A DNA stretch of 64,000 nucleotides from Acidobacteriota bacterium (GTDB taxonomy: Bacteria; Acidobacteriota; Terriglobia; Terriglobales; Acidobacteriaceae), in assembly GCA_021803035.1 (NCBI GenBank), contig JAJZME010000075.1, positions 1-64,000 on the forward strand, read 5' to 3'. Under the pieces are notes generated by a model. That model was given only the letters and a program-made list of their open reading frames with translations. It ran no database searches and was not told where the DNA came from. The first letter of the stretch is position 1, and each line of letters starts with the position of its first letter. Position numbers and translations under genes: made by a program. Positions 25,373 to 34,431 of this stretch are shown here, piece by piece.

Positions 25373-26422
25373 ATGAGTGATCAGAATTCGAAAGGCGACG
25401 GACAGGGGGCGCGAAGGGCACCTGTTGAGAATGCAGTCATTCCGGGCAATGGAGCGCCTCCGGAGCTGGCCCAGGCTCCGCTGGCCTATGAGAACCCTGG
25501 ATTTCTGAACAGCGCAGATGGCAGGCTTATCCGCATTGTTTCCGAGTACATGGAGCCGCTGGCGCGGTTCCGGCGCGAACAGATTCAGGATACAGTGGTG
25601 TTCTTCGGCTCGGCGCGTTTCCGGGGGCGTGAGGAGGCAGACCACGCTCTGGAACTGCTTGAAAATACAGGGTCGATCCGGCCTGCTCCGGAGCATGAGC
25701 AGCCAGCCAGCGCGCCTGAGATTGCCGCCGGCAAGGCGAGCGAATTGCAGCGCCAGCGCGCCGTGGCGGCGGTGCAGATGGCGCGCTACTACGAGGACGC
25801 GCGGCGCCTGGCGCACATGCTGACCACATGGGCGATGACCATCCCCTCGCGCAGACATCGCTTTGTGATCACCTCCGGCGGCGGGCCGGGCATCATGGAG
25901 GCGGCTAACCGGGGAGCGTATGAGGCGGGCGGAAAGACCATTGGGCTGAATATCCGGCTGCCGTTCGAGCAGCGGCCGAACCCCTATATCACGCCTTCTC
26001 TGAACTTTGAATTTCATTACTTCTTCATGCGCAAATTGTGGTTTGCATACCTGTCGAAGGCTTTGGTAGTCTTTCCGGGCGGGTTTGGGACGCTGGACGA
26101 GATGTTTGAAATTCTCACCCTGTCCCAGACGCGCAAGATGGCAAAAAAGGTTACGGTGCTCATCTACGGCTCGGAGTACTGGAAGCGGGTCTTCGATCTG
26201 AATGCGCTGGTAGGAACCGGGGCCATTTCCCCGAAAGACATGGAACTGTTTCAATACGCCGATACGCCGGAGCAGGCGTTCGATTTGCTGCGGCGAGGCC
26301 TGACCGAAAACTATCTGGCCGCCGAGGCGGGTGCTCCGCCATCCAAGGAAAGGGCGGCAGGCGACCTGGAGATGATGGCGGGCTGGACCATGGAAGATTT
26401 TCTGGCGCAAGAGACGAACTGA
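25373..26422 (+). CDS. LOG family protein (Rossmann-fold, lysine-decarboxylase-like)
   Basis: 349 residues from ATG 25373 with GGAGAG 11 bases upstream; a GTG at 25343 overlapping the previous stop is an alternative. The LOG signature is present: SGGGPGIMEAANRGA (about residues 169-183) and PGGFGTLDEMFE (about 239-250). Family members are nucleotide 5'-monophosphate nucleosidases (cytokinin-activating or purine-nucleotide ones), often misannotated as lysine decarboxylase. The ~80-residue N-terminal region before the Rossmann core and the inserted segment after VVFFGSARF make it longer than the usual ~200, placing it in the long-form subgroup. Confidence 0.85.
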   Translation: MSDQNSKGDGQGARRAPVENAVIPGNGAPPELAQAPLAYENPGFLNSADGRLIRIVSEYMEPLARFRREQIQDTVVFFGSARFRGREEADHALELLENTGSIRPAPEHEQPASAPEIAAGKASELQRQRAVAAVQMARYYEDARRLAHMLTTWAMTIPSRRHRFVITSGGGPGIMEAANRGAYEAGGKTIGLNIRLPFEQRPNPYITPSLNFEFHYFFMRKLWFAYLSKALVVFPGGFGTLDEMFEILTLSQTRKMAKKVTVLIYGSEYWKRVFDLNALVGTGAISPKDMELFQYADTPEQAFDLLRRGLTENYLAAEAGAPPSKERAAGDLEMMAGWTMEDFLAQETN

Positions 26423-26447
26423 GCAGGCCAGACTGCAATGCGGATGA

Positions 26448-26465
26448 TTCCGCTTTTGAGCGGAA
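26448..26465 (+). terminator. Small hairpin after the LOG gene
   Basis: TTCCGCT-TTTG-AGCGGAA is a perfect 7-bp stem 25 bases after the stop codon, followed by a weak T-poor tail (CTTGCT). It may end the two-gene transcript, but the lack of a T-run lowers confidence. Confidence 0.4.
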
Positions 26466-26574
26466 CTTGCTCTGACGCAACCGATGACCGGAGGATGGCA
26501 TCCCTACTAGGGAGATGCTGGGCTCGCAAAATAGTAAAGATTGGATTTACCTTGTTGATTCCCAAGGGAATTGA

Positions 26575-26636
26575 ATGTCCATTCGCGCGATCTTAACCGC
26601 ACGTTAATGAGGCCCGTAAATACTAAAAATGGACAT
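26575..26636. promoter_or_regulatory. Spaced inverted repeat upstream of the PHP gene
   Basis: ATGTCCATT at 26575-26583 and AATGGACAT at 26628-26636 are perfect 9-bp inverted copies separated by 44 bases. A smaller dyad, ATTCCC-AA-GGGAAT, lies at 26558-26571. They sit 37-100 bases before the start codon, within the likely promoter/leader. They could be paired operators or stem arms of a leader RNA. Confidence 0.35.
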
Positions 26637-26672
26637 CGATTCGGGGCACGATCGCGGAAAAAAGGAGGAGCA

Positions 26673-27854
26673 ATGGCCCACTCGACCATCTCGTACTTGT
26701 GGCGCGACCTGAATGCATCGCGGGGGTACTGTACGGGAGTTTCGTTACATGGTCACACGAATCAATCACGGGAGACGCTTGATTTTCTGGCGAATTTCGG
26801 CAATCAGTTTCCGGTGATGCGACCGCTGATGTCGCGGCTGGAACGGCGGTCGGAGCAGAACCACGGGCTGCGGGTGAATTATGCGGCCAGCTACTGGACC
26901 CCGCCGATGACGCCCAAACTGGCTTTTGATTTGGAGAGCAAGCAGATCGAGGATCTCGGCTTGGAGGCGATGGTTTCCCTCACCGACCACGATTCGATCA
27001 AGGCTCCCATGCTGCTCCGGTCGGTGAGCAGCACCAGTCATATCCCCATATCGGTCGAGTGGACAGTGCCTTTCAGCGGTATGCAGTCCTTCCACCTGGG
27101 CGTGCACAACCTGCCCAGCGCGAAGGCGTCGCAGTGGATGGAGATCCTGAACGATTACACTGACCACCCGGACGACAAGCGACTGCTTGAGGTGCTGGCG
27201 GCTCTTAACGACGAACCAGATGTTCTGGTCATCTTCAACCATCCGATTTGGGACCTTTACCTGATCGGGCGGGAGAAGCATGAGCGGCTGGTCAACGATT
27301 TTGTCCAGAAGAACGGCCAGTTCCTGCACGCCATTGAGTTGAACGGGCTGCGCAATTGGGAGGAAAACCGAGCCACTCGCCGGCTGGCGGAAAAGTGGGA
27401 CATCCTACTGATCTCTGGCGGCGACCGTCATGGCGTGGAGCCGAACGCCAACATCAACCTGACGCAGGCCACCACCTTTACCGAGTTCGTCCACGAGGTG
27501 CGGCGCGAAAAGCGAAGCAACGTGCTCTTCATGCCGCAGTATGCGGAGCCGTGGAAGCACCGTATTCTGCGGTCGGCCATCGACGCGGTGCGCGATTATC
27601 CGGAATTTCCTCAGGGTTCGCGGACCTGGGACGAGCGGGTTTATCACCCGGATCTGAATGGCGTGATCCGGCCGCTGAACGAACTGTGGCCGGACGGACA
27701 TGCGCCGCGGATTGTGAACTTTCTCGTCGGCGTGGTGCAAATGATGGGCCGGGGCGTGGTTTCCGGCGGGCTGCGCATTGCCTGGAGCGAGTCACACCAA
27801 CTGCGCCTGGCGCTGGGCGAACACGACGGTAATGCGGAGCTGGGGCTCTCCTAG
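26673..27854 (+). CDS. PHP-domain metal-dependent phosphoesterase-like protein
   Basis: 393 residues from ATG 26673, preceded by a near-consensus AAAGGAGGAG; the tracked ORF begins 34 codons too early. Metal-binding PHP motifs are visible: HGHTNQSRETLDF (first His pair), LTDHDSIKAP, FNHPIWDLYLIG and SGGDRHGVEPNA. PHP proteins hydrolyse phosphomonoesters or phosphodiesters with a tri-metal centre. The ~100 C-terminal residues beyond the barrel are not recognised. No signal peptide. It stands alone between a spaced inverted repeat and a strong terminator. Confidence 0.75.
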   Translation: MAHSTISYLWRDLNASRGYCTGVSLHGHTNQSRETLDFLANFGNQFPVMRPLMSRLERRSEQNHGLRVNYAASYWTPPMTPKLAFDLESKQIEDLGLEAMVSLTDHDSIKAPMLLRSVSSTSHIPISVEWTVPFSGMQSFHLGVHNLPSAKASQWMEILNDYTDHPDDKRLLEVLAALNDEPDVLVIFNHPIWDLYLIGREKHERLVNDFVQKNGQFLHAIELNGLRNWEENRATRRLAEKWDILLISGGDRHGVEPNANINLTQATTFTEFVHEVRREKRSNVLFMPQYAEPWKHRILRSAIDAVRDYPEFPQGSRTWDERVYHPDLNGVIRPLNELWPDGHAPRIVNFLVGVVQMMGRGVVSGGLRIAWSESHQLRLALGEHDGNAELGLS

Positions 27855-27897
27855 AAGAGCGTTTACCTGCCGCTTGCGATGTGCGCGGGTGGGAATT

Positions 27898-27940
27898 CAA
27901 AAGCGGGACCGGGATTGCCGGTTCCGCTTTTGATTTTGGG
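27898..27940 (+). terminator. Rho-independent terminator of the PHP gene
   Basis: CAAAAGCGGGACCGG pairs with CCGGTTCCGCTTTTG (one G-T wobble) around a GATTG loop, followed by a T-rich stretch ATTTTGG. It lies 43 bases after the stop codon. Confidence 0.8.
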
Positions 27941-28145
27941 GCAGGTGAGGGCATTGAGGAAGACGTTCCGGATAGCTGGGTTTGCGTCTCCTTTGATTTT
28001 CGGGAACTTGTTGCAGGCAAAGAATCTGAATCTCAGCCAATGTACCGGCGAGTCACGTTGGGGTATATTCCGCGTCCAGACCTGTGTGAGGGTGGTAGTC
28101 TGTGGCGAGCGGTGAATGACTAAGTTGTGCTGCTGCGGGAAACGG

Positions 28146-29036
28146 ATGCTTCCCATGCCCAAAGAACTCAATTTCAAACAGGAACTGGTTGGCTGCTTCG
28201 GCTTTCCCGTGGCAGAGAATCCAACTCAGGCGATGGTGGAACCGGCTTTTCGCGCCATGGGTTTGGATTGGCGCTATCTGACTCTAGAAGTCCAACCCGA
28301 GAATCTCGCCGCAGCGGTTGCTGGAGCCAGGGCCTTCGGCTTCCGCGGATTCAACTGCACCATTCCACACAAGATCGCGGTGATTCAACATCTCGACGGA
28401 CTGGGCGAATCGGCCTCGTTGATGGGAGCGGTAAACTGCGTCGTCAATCGCGACGGGCGGTTCATTGGCGAGAACACGGACGGCAAGGGATTTGTCGCCA
28501 GCTTTCGTGAACTCGCTGATCCGCACGGGAAATCACTTGTATTGCTGGGTGCGGGCGGTGCAGCGCGGGCAATCGGGGTGGAGATGGCTCTGGCAGGCTG
28601 TTCGCAGATCACTCTGGTGAACCGCGATGAAAAGCGCGGCCGCGAGTTAGAAGCACTCTTCCGCGGCGAGCTGTGTGAGACGGTGAAGGCGATGGGCCAG
28701 GACCTTGCCGTGACCTATGTGCCCTGGCGAGGCGATTTTCGTGTGCCTGAAGGTGCGGACATCCTCGTGAACGCGACTTCAATCGGGCTGTTCCCGGATG
28801 TCAACGCGCGCATTCCGTTGGCTATGGAGACTCTATCCGCTGGAATGATTGTTGCCGATGTGATTCCGAACCCACCAATAACCATGCTTGTTCGTGAGGC
28901 TCGTGAGAAAGGCTGCCGGGTGATTGACGGACTCGGCATGCTTGTTGGCCAAGGTGTGATTGGCATCGAATATTGGACCGGAAAGACACCTGACGCAATG
29001 GTCATGCGGCGTGCGCTGGAGCAAGTCTTCGCATAA
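28146..29036 (+). CDS. aroE: Shikimate dehydrogenase family protein, atypical substrate site
   Basis: NADP-dependent oxidoreductase of the AroE fold, about 296 residues. Start taken at ATG 28146 with GGGAAA upstream; ATG 28155 (MPKELNFKQ) is equally possible. The catalytic Lys in TIPHK (about 76) and Asp in NTDGKGF (about 112) are conserved, and the cofactor loop is LLGAGGAARAIG with a following NRDEKRGRE. The usual shikimate carboxylate clamp S-x-S-P is replaced by AENPTQAM (about residues 23-30), so the substrate may not be plain shikimate. Synthesis of chorismate remains the default guess. Confidence 0.82.
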   Translation: MLPMPKELNFKQELVGCFGFPVAENPTQAMVEPAFRAMGLDWRYLTLEVQPENLAAAVAGARAFGFRGFNCTIPHKIAVIQHLDGLGESASLMGAVNCVVNRDGRFIGENTDGKGFVASFRELADPHGKSLVLLGAGGAARAIGVEMALAGCSQITLVNRDEKRGRELEALFRGELCETVKAMGQDLAVTYVPWRGDFRVPEGADILVNATSIGLFPDVNARIPLAMETLSAGMIVADVIPNPPITMLVREAREKGCRVIDGLGMLVGQGVIGIEYWTGKTPDAMVMRRALEQVFA

Positions 29037-29182
29037 CCGTGAGGGCCGGTAAGATTGGGCAGTTTTGGGATGGTCTATAGGGTAGGGTGCCAGGCCATGG
29101 TGCCGGATGGAGTGCCATTGTGCCGGAATGGAATCGGGCATACGCTTGTGACGCCGGGAGGGTCGGCCGGTGAAAGGGGAAG

Positions 29183-29719
29183 ATGGCCATGAACTGGACC
29201 CAACTGCTGAAGAGCGAAATTGAAAGCGCCTATTCGACCACTGCAAAACTACTGGACAAGGTGGATCCGGCCAGCTTTGGATGGAAGCCGGAAAGCGGCA
29301 CCAACTGGATGACCATGGGGCAGTTGCTGAAGCACATCACGGTGGCGTGCGGCATGGGATGCAAGGGGTTTGTGACGGGCGACTGGGGGCTGCCGGCGGG
29401 CAAGTCATGGGACGAGCTGGCGCCGGAGGAAGTGATGCCGCCGGCGGAGAAGATGCCGGCGATTGAGAGCATGGAGCAGGCCAGGAAGTTGCTGGCAGAG
29501 GATAAGGCGCTGGCGCTGAAGGCGATTGACGAGGCGGGCGAGAACAATCTGGCTGGCAAGCAGGTGGGCACGCCGTGGGCACCGCTGGCGGTTGCGCCGC
29601 TGGGTTTTCAACTGCTGAAGATGATCCAGCACCTTGAGCGGCACAAGGGACAGCTTTTCTATTACCTGAAATTGCAGGGCAAGGCCGTGAGCACGATGGA
29701 TCTTTGGGGCGCGCTGTGA
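29183..29719 (+). CDS. DinB family protein
   Basis: 178-residue four-helix-bundle protein of the DinB/YfiT type, a broad family of metal-binding putative hydrolases or thiol transferases. Typical features: N-terminal helix with LLDKVDPASFGWKP, the first metal His in QLLKHITVACG (about residue 54), and the C-terminal pair LERHKGQLFYYLK. GGGGAAG lies immediately before the ATG (29183; 29189 is an alternative). It is a single gene, with no stress regulator nearby to suggest a role. Confidence 0.8.
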   Translation: MAMNWTQLLKSEIESAYSTTAKLLDKVDPASFGWKPESGTNWMTMGQLLKHITVACGMGCKGFVTGDWGLPAGKSWDELAPEEVMPPAEKMPAIESMEQARKLLAEDKALALKAIDEAGENNLAGKQVGTPWAPLAVAPLGFQLLKMIQHLERHKGQLFYYLKLQGKAVSTMDLWGAL

Positions 29720-29747
29720 ATGGCGGGCTTACGCGGCGGCGATGCGG

Positions 29748-30236
29748 TTATGGCTCGGCCTGGTAGCGCATGATCCAGCGCAGCTGCTCGGCGGTGTTGG
29801 GGACGGGGCAGCCGCGGGCGGCTTCAATTGCGGCCACGGCATCCTCCGGTTTCCACCCCAGGTGGATGAGGGTGCAGGCGGCGGCGATGGTGGTGCGGCC
29901 GATGGAGCCACGGCAGTGCACGCCGAGGCTTTCGCCAGCGCGCAGGCGGGCGGCGAGACCGGCAACGAAGGTGCGGAACCGGGCGGTATCGGATGGGACC
30001 TGCATGTCGCGGATGGGGAACGAAAGGAAGCTCATGCCAATTTCTTCGGCGAGCGGGCCTTCGTCGGCCAGGCCGAGCCAGACGGCCTCGTCCGGCTCGA
30101 GCAGAGAGATGATGGTCTGCACGCCGGCCTGTTTGGCGCCCAGCAGGGAGTCGCGGAGCCAGGGGACGCCATCCGGGCGGAGCACCACGGCCAGCCGCAC
30201 CGGCGGATTGCCTCTGATCCAGAGGACGTTATTCAT
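29748..30236 (-). CDS. Dual-specificity / tyrosine protein phosphatase-like protein
   Basis: 162 residues. The Cys-phosphatase loop HCRGSIGRT has the nucleophile Cys108 and Arg114, and a plausible general-acid Asp lies in IRDMQVP (about 77). Short cytosolic dual-specificity fold. Its ATG overlaps the TGA of gltX by four bases (ATGA), so it is translationally coupled to glutamyl-tRNA synthetase, an arrangement with no obvious biochemical reason. Substrate unknown; a Ser/Thr kinase is encoded at 48.4 kb. Confidence 0.82.
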   Translation of the reverse strand: MNNVLWIRGNPPVRLAVVLRPDGVPWLRDSLLGAKQAGVQTIISLLEPDEAVWLGLADEGPLAEEIGMSFLSFPIRDMQVPSDTARFRTFVAGLAARLRAGESLGVHCRGSIGRTTIAAACTLIHLGWKPEDAVAAIEAARGCPVPNTAEQLRWIMRYQAEP

Positions 30237-31777
30237 CGCGCCTGCACTCCCACAAAGCGCTCGATTCGCTGGCGCACGCCGGGGATGCCGATGCCGAGAG
30301 AGGCGCCGCCTTCGATGAGGGGCAGAAGCTTATCGAACTCGCGGCCCGAGGAGGCGCCGGTGAGCGCGATGCGAATGGGATTGAAGAGCGCCGGGCCTTT
30401 GACGGCCGCGGCGGTTTTGATCTCGTTGATCCAGGCCTTGAAGATCTCCGGTGTGACCGGGCCCCCGTGGACGCGGGCGCGATCAGCGAACTCGGCGAGG
30501 ACGACGCGTGCTGAGTCGGCGGCCAGTGCAGCGGTGTTTTCCGGGTCGGAGCGGGCGGCGGCCGGGTCGAAGGCGAAGATGAAGGCGGATTTGGCGGGAA
30601 GCTGGTCGAGGCGGTCGACGGCGGGAACGAAGAGCGCCAGAAGCTGCTCGAACCAATTCCTTGTTGCTTCGGAAGCCGCGTCGCGGGGGGGCAGGCTGGC
30701 GGCGAAGTAATTCCAGGACAGATCGGACAGGCGTTCAAGTGCGGCGAGCTTGAGGTAATGGCGGTTGAGCCAGTTGAGCTTGTCGAAGTCGAAGATGGCC
30801 GGCGAGGGTGTGACGCGCTCCAGCGAGAAGGCGCGGGTCAACTCGCCGAGGGTGAAGGTTTCGGTCTTGCCGTCTTCGGCGCCCCAGCCGAGCAGAGCCA
30901 GGTAGTTGACCAGCGCCTCGGGCAGGTAGCCCATGGCGCGGAAGCTGGCGATCGAGGTGGCGCCATGGCGCTTGGAAAGGCGCTCGCGGTCGGGGCCGAG
31001 GATGGTGGACAGGTGGGCGAACTCGGGCAGCGGCCAGTTGAAGGCTTCGTAGATGGCCACCTGCTTGGGGGTGTTGGAGATGTGGTCGTCGCCGCGGATG
31101 ACGTGGGTGATGCCCATGAGAGCGTCGTCGATGGTGACGACGTAGTTGTAGACCGGCACGCCTGCCGAGACGCCGGCTGCGCCGCCTGCCGCGGAGCGGA
31201 CGAGGATGGGATCGCTGACGGCTTCGGAAGCGAACTCGACCGGGCCGCGGACCAGGTCGTGGAAACGCAGCGGGCGGTCTTCGATCTTGAGGCGCACGGC
31301 GAAGGGCTTGCCGGCGGCGAGGTTGCGGTCGATTTCCACCTGAGTGAGCGCCCGGCAGCGGCCGGAGTAGGTCTGAGGGCGGTGCTCGGCGGCGGCCAGC
31401 TTGCGCTCGGCTTCCAGCTCCTCGGGCGTGCAGAAGCAGCGGTAGGCTTTGCCCGCGGCCAGCAGACGTTCGGTATGCTCGGCGTAGATGGCAAGGCGCT
31501 GGGACTGGCGGTAGGGGCCGGCGGCGCCTGTGTCCGGCTGGCCGGACGCGCCGGGGCCTTCGTCCCAGTTGAGGCCGAGCCAGCGGAGGTCTTCCATGAG
31601 CTGCGCTTCGTAGCGCGCCTCGGAGCGCTCGATGTCGGTGTCTTCAATGCGGAGGACGAAGACGCCGCCCGTGCGCCGGGCAAAGAGCCAGTTGTAGAGT
31701 GCGGTGCGGGCGTTGCCGACGTGCAGCTCACCGGTGGGCGACGGGGCAAAGCGCACGCGAACTTTCTCTGAGGTCAT
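30233..31777 (-). CDS. gltX: Glutamyl-tRNA synthetase
   Basis: Class I synthetase charging tRNA-Glu. 514 residues from ATG 31777 (MTSEKVRVRFAPSPTG); the tracked ORF adds 33 unsupported codons. HIGH-type motif SPTGELHVGNA (about 10-20), KMSKS-type motif RLSKRHG (about 248). A zinc-knuckle-like CFC...SGRCR segment is partly conserved, with its last ligand replaced. It is divergent from the rhamnogalacturonan lyase and coupled to the downstream phosphatase. Whether it is discriminating or also charges tRNA-Gln cannot be judged here. Confidence 0.95.
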   Translation of the reverse strand: MTSEKVRVRFAPSPTGELHVGNARTALYNWLFARRTGGVFVLRIEDTDIERSEARYEAQLMEDLRWLGLNWDEGPGASGQPDTGAAGPYRQSQRLAIYAEHTERLLAAGKAYRCFCTPEELEAERKLAAAEHRPQTYSGRCRALTQVEIDRNLAAGKPFAVRLKIEDRPLRFHDLVRGPVEFASEAVSDPILVRSAAGGAAGVSAGVPVYNYVVTIDDALMGITHVIRGDDHISNTPKQVAIYEAFNWPLPEFAHLSTILGPDRERLSKRHGATSIASFRAMGYLPEALVNYLALLGWGAEDGKTETFTLGELTRAFSLERVTPSPAIFDFDKLNWLNRHYLKLAALERLSDLSWNYFAASLPPRDAASEATRNWFEQLLALFVPAVDRLDQLPAKSAFIFAFDPAAARSDPENTAALAADSARVVLAEFADRARVHGGPVTPEIFKAWINEIKTAAAVKGPALFNPIRIALTGASSGREFDKLLPLIEGGASLGIGIPGVRQRIERFVGVQAR

Positions 31778-31928
31778 GACAATTTCGATGATAGATGGTG
31801 ACGCCGGGCGGCGGTCGAGGTGGCGCACGTCCGGACTTGCCGTTTGGGTTCTTGCAGATGTGGCTTTCCGCTGCACCTGAGTACTTATTGAATCGAAAGT
31901 CCGATAAGAATATGAGCCTTAGGTAACG

Positions 31929-31958
31929 TTGACAGCCCTACTTTGGTACTCGCAGAAT
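31929..31958 (+). promoter_or_regulatory. Sigma-70-like promoter of the rhamnogalacturonan lyase gene
   Basis: Consensus TTGACA at 31929-31934, an 18-base spacer and CAGAAT (four of six matches to TATAAT) at 31953-31958. It would give a leader of roughly 60 bases ending in the strong GGGAGGAG ribosome binding site. Confidence 0.55.
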
Positions 31959-32027
31959 TTCCACACTAAAAATATTCTCCATTTGCAGAAAGAAACCATC
32001 CACCGGGAACCATCAAGGGAGGAGCAA

Positions 32028-34247
32028 ATGCACATGTCACGCATAGGGCTTGTCGTCGGGATTCTCGCGGCCGCTTCGCTCACTATCGCAGCTCATGCGG
32101 CAAGCACGCCGAATCCTCTGAGTATCAACACCACAACCACAACTTGTGGGGGCGGCACTCCCGGAAAGAATTGGGAGATCCAGAACGGCGCTCTCGACAT
32201 CTGTTTTTATCCGGGGCACGCCAGCATTATCGATATGTACCCGGAAGGCACGGATATCAACTTCGTGGACCAGACGCAGACATCGGGCGGCGTACCGAAG
32301 GGCTTTTACATGGATAACGCCGGGGGGCTGGGCAGTGCGACCGGGGTTCCCGGGTACGTACAAACGCGCAGGTATATTGACTGGTGGGTGACGTATCCCT
32401 CGAATGGGGCCTCGGGCGGAAAGAACGACTATACCTACAGCGAGCACTTTATTGTCACCCCTTACGATTCCGGGATTCACGTTTATTTTGTGGCTGACCA
32501 CGCGGCTTCGGACCCCACGGGATCGATCGGGCAGGTGCAGTGGGTGTTTCGGCTTGACCAGAACAAATTCAACTACCTTTACATGAGGAACGAGGACCTG
32601 AGCAATCCGGGGCCGGTCATTCTTGGGCCGATGCCCACCTATGCGGAGTACTTCGGGACCATCAACCCGAATGGGCTGGGCGCGGCAGATCCCGGGCGCG
32701 CGGTGCAGGACGCCACAGTAGACATGCACGGCTATGGCGAAGGGCCATGGTCGGCTTTCCCGCCCATCTCGCCGGGATTCGGGCGCGAATTCGGGGACAA
32801 GTACGATTACTCGGGCTACAACTACCTGAACCTTTGCCACGGCGTTTTCGGATCGCAATATGGAGCATGGGCTGTGTTTCCCAGCAACGAGTCGCTGGTG
32901 GGCGGGCCTACGAAACAGATGCTTCTGTTCACCGGAAACCTGTTGATGATTGAGGCGTACTCGAACCATCTGGACAACGGCATAACGGACATCACGCCGG
33001 CGGGAGTGGCGTCGCATCAGCTTTACGGACCCTTTTATGTTCGCTTCAATCAGATGGGCGGCAGCATTCACAGTCCGAACGGCATGTACAAGGATGCGGT
33101 GCAGGCCGGCACGCACTTCAAGAGCCTGTACGACCACGAGCAGGAGCTGCTGGATTCCGGTTATGTCCCATCGACGCAGCGCGGTGAAGTCGAGGTGGAT
33201 GTGAACGGCGTGGCGGGCGCGCCGAAGACGGCATGGGCGGTGCTGAGCGATCCGGGAACAAACTTCCAATACTCCGCGCACGGACCGGACTATTGGGTGG
33301 ACATCAGCCGCGACGGGACGGGCACGTTTCACAGGGTGATTCCGGGCACGTATCGTTTGTCAGTCTATGACCTGGGCCAGTGGGGCGAAATGCGGCAGGA
33401 AAACATTGTAGTGAAGGCCGATCAGACCACGACGGTTCCGACCGTGAATTTTGTGCCGGAGAACTTTGGCGAGACGGTGTGGACCATCGGCATTCCCGAC
33501 CGCTCTTCGCACGAGTTTCTGCATGGCCATGACGCCTACGGCCACGACAACCGGCAGTATTGGGGCAACTGGAATTACTGGGCGGATTTTGCGGCGAATC
33601 AGGGGGCGGTGGTTTACAACGCGACGAGCGGCCCCGCCGGTCCGGCAACCAATGACTGGAGCAAGTGGAACTACAACCACTGGAAGAGCTTCGATCCGGG
33701 GCTCTTCGGCGGTTTCTACAACCCCACTGACGACACCAAGGACGGCTACAAGTACATCATTCCCACCTATGTTGCGTCGCTGTCCAATGCGTCGGGGACC
33801 AATGGCGTGTCAACGCCATTGCCGCCGTGGACGGTGAACTTTGCCACGCCGGCGAATGCTTCCGATTACGTCAACGGCTATGCGGTGCTGTCGGTTTCAC
33901 TGGCGGCCACGGAGGCAAGCTACATCGTTACCCTGAACGGGCATCAACTGGTCTGGTCCATGACGAACAAGAGCGATGCCGCGGTACGCAGCGGCTTTTC
34001 CGGCTACACGCAGTGGATTGCCTTCCAGTGGCCGGCGAGCGCGCTGAATCCGGCGGGCGACAATAATGTGCTGCAGATTTCGGTGAGCCAGCCGCAGGGC
34101 GACGAGGAGGACGCGCTGCGCCTGGAACTGACGAACACCTCGGCAAGTCCGAGTGTGCGGGGCTGGAACGATTACAGCTTTGTGATGCCGGGCGCGACAG
34201 GCGGCTCGGTGACCATCCCGCCGAACGATGCTGTGCCGAATCCGTAA
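32028..34247 (+). CDS. Secreted rhamnogalacturonan lyase (polysaccharide lyase family 4)
   Basis: 739 residues from ATG 32028, preceded by AAGGGAGGAG; the tracked start is 33 codons upstream. Signal peptide residues 1-26 (IGLVVGILAAASLTIAAHA). Three-part PL4 layout: an N-terminal beta-sandwich catalytic domain (to about 390) with NDYTYSEHFIV and YDYSGYNYLN; a small Fn3-like domain at ~395-475 (GEVEVDVNGVAGAPKTAWAV, VIPGTYRLSVYDLG); and a C-terminal jelly-roll carbohydrate-binding domain containing WTIGIPDRSSHEFLHG. It cleaves the rhamnose-galacturonate backbone of pectin by beta-elimination. Monocistronic, with its own promoter. Confidence 0.87.
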   Translation: MHMSRIGLVVGILAAASLTIAAHAASTPNPLSINTTTTTCGGGTPGKNWEIQNGALDICFYPGHASIIDMYPEGTDINFVDQTQTSGGVPKGFYMDNAGGLGSATGVPGYVQTRRYIDWWVTYPSNGASGGKNDYTYSEHFIVTPYDSGIHVYFVADHAASDPTGSIGQVQWVFRLDQNKFNYLYMRNEDLSNPGPVILGPMPTYAEYFGTINPNGLGAADPGRAVQDATVDMHGYGEGPWSAFPPISPGFGREFGDKYDYSGYNYLNLCHGVFGSQYGAWAVFPSNESLVGGPTKQMLLFTGNLLMIEAYSNHLDNGITDITPAGVASHQLYGPFYVRFNQMGGSIHSPNGMYKDAVQAGTHFKSLYDHEQELLDSGYVPSTQRGEVEVDVNGVAGAPKTAWAVLSDPGTNFQYSAHGPDYWVDISRDGTGTFHRVIPGTYRLSVYDLGQWGEMRQENIVVKADQTTTVPTVNFVPENFGETVWTIGIPDRSSHEFLHGHDAYGHDNRQYWGNWNYWADFAANQGAVVYNATSGPAGPATNDWSKWNYNHWKSFDPGLFGGFYNPTDDTKDGYKYIIPTYVASLSNASGTNGVSTPLPPWTVNFATPANASDYVNGYAVLSVSLAATEASYIVTLNGHQLVWSMTNKSDAAVRSGFSGYTQWIAFQWPASALNPAGDNNVLQISVSQPQGDEEDALRLELTNTSASPSVRGWNDYSFVMPGATGGSVTIPPNDAVPNP

Positions 34248-34431
34248 GTGCGGATTGGACGCGGCGAAGTGAAAGCGGCAATCCGCAAATGCGAGGACGA
34301 GCCGGCACGTGATCGCGAGGTTGCGCGCCGGCTCGCTTGAGCGCATGACCGCGGTTTGCGGACCAGTATTTTCGCGCTTTTGGGGGAGGGAATCTGGCGT
34401 GCTGTCTGGAGCGGCTCGGCGCGGAGCACGG

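Noticed and set aside
25373-26422. Lysine decarboxylase
   Set aside because: PGGxGTxxE and SGGGPGIMEAA are LOG-nucleosidase motifs; the decarboxylase name is a historical misannotation of this family.
29742-30710. 322-codon + ORF opposite phosphatase and gltX
   Set aside because: Shadow of two well-supported coupled genes.
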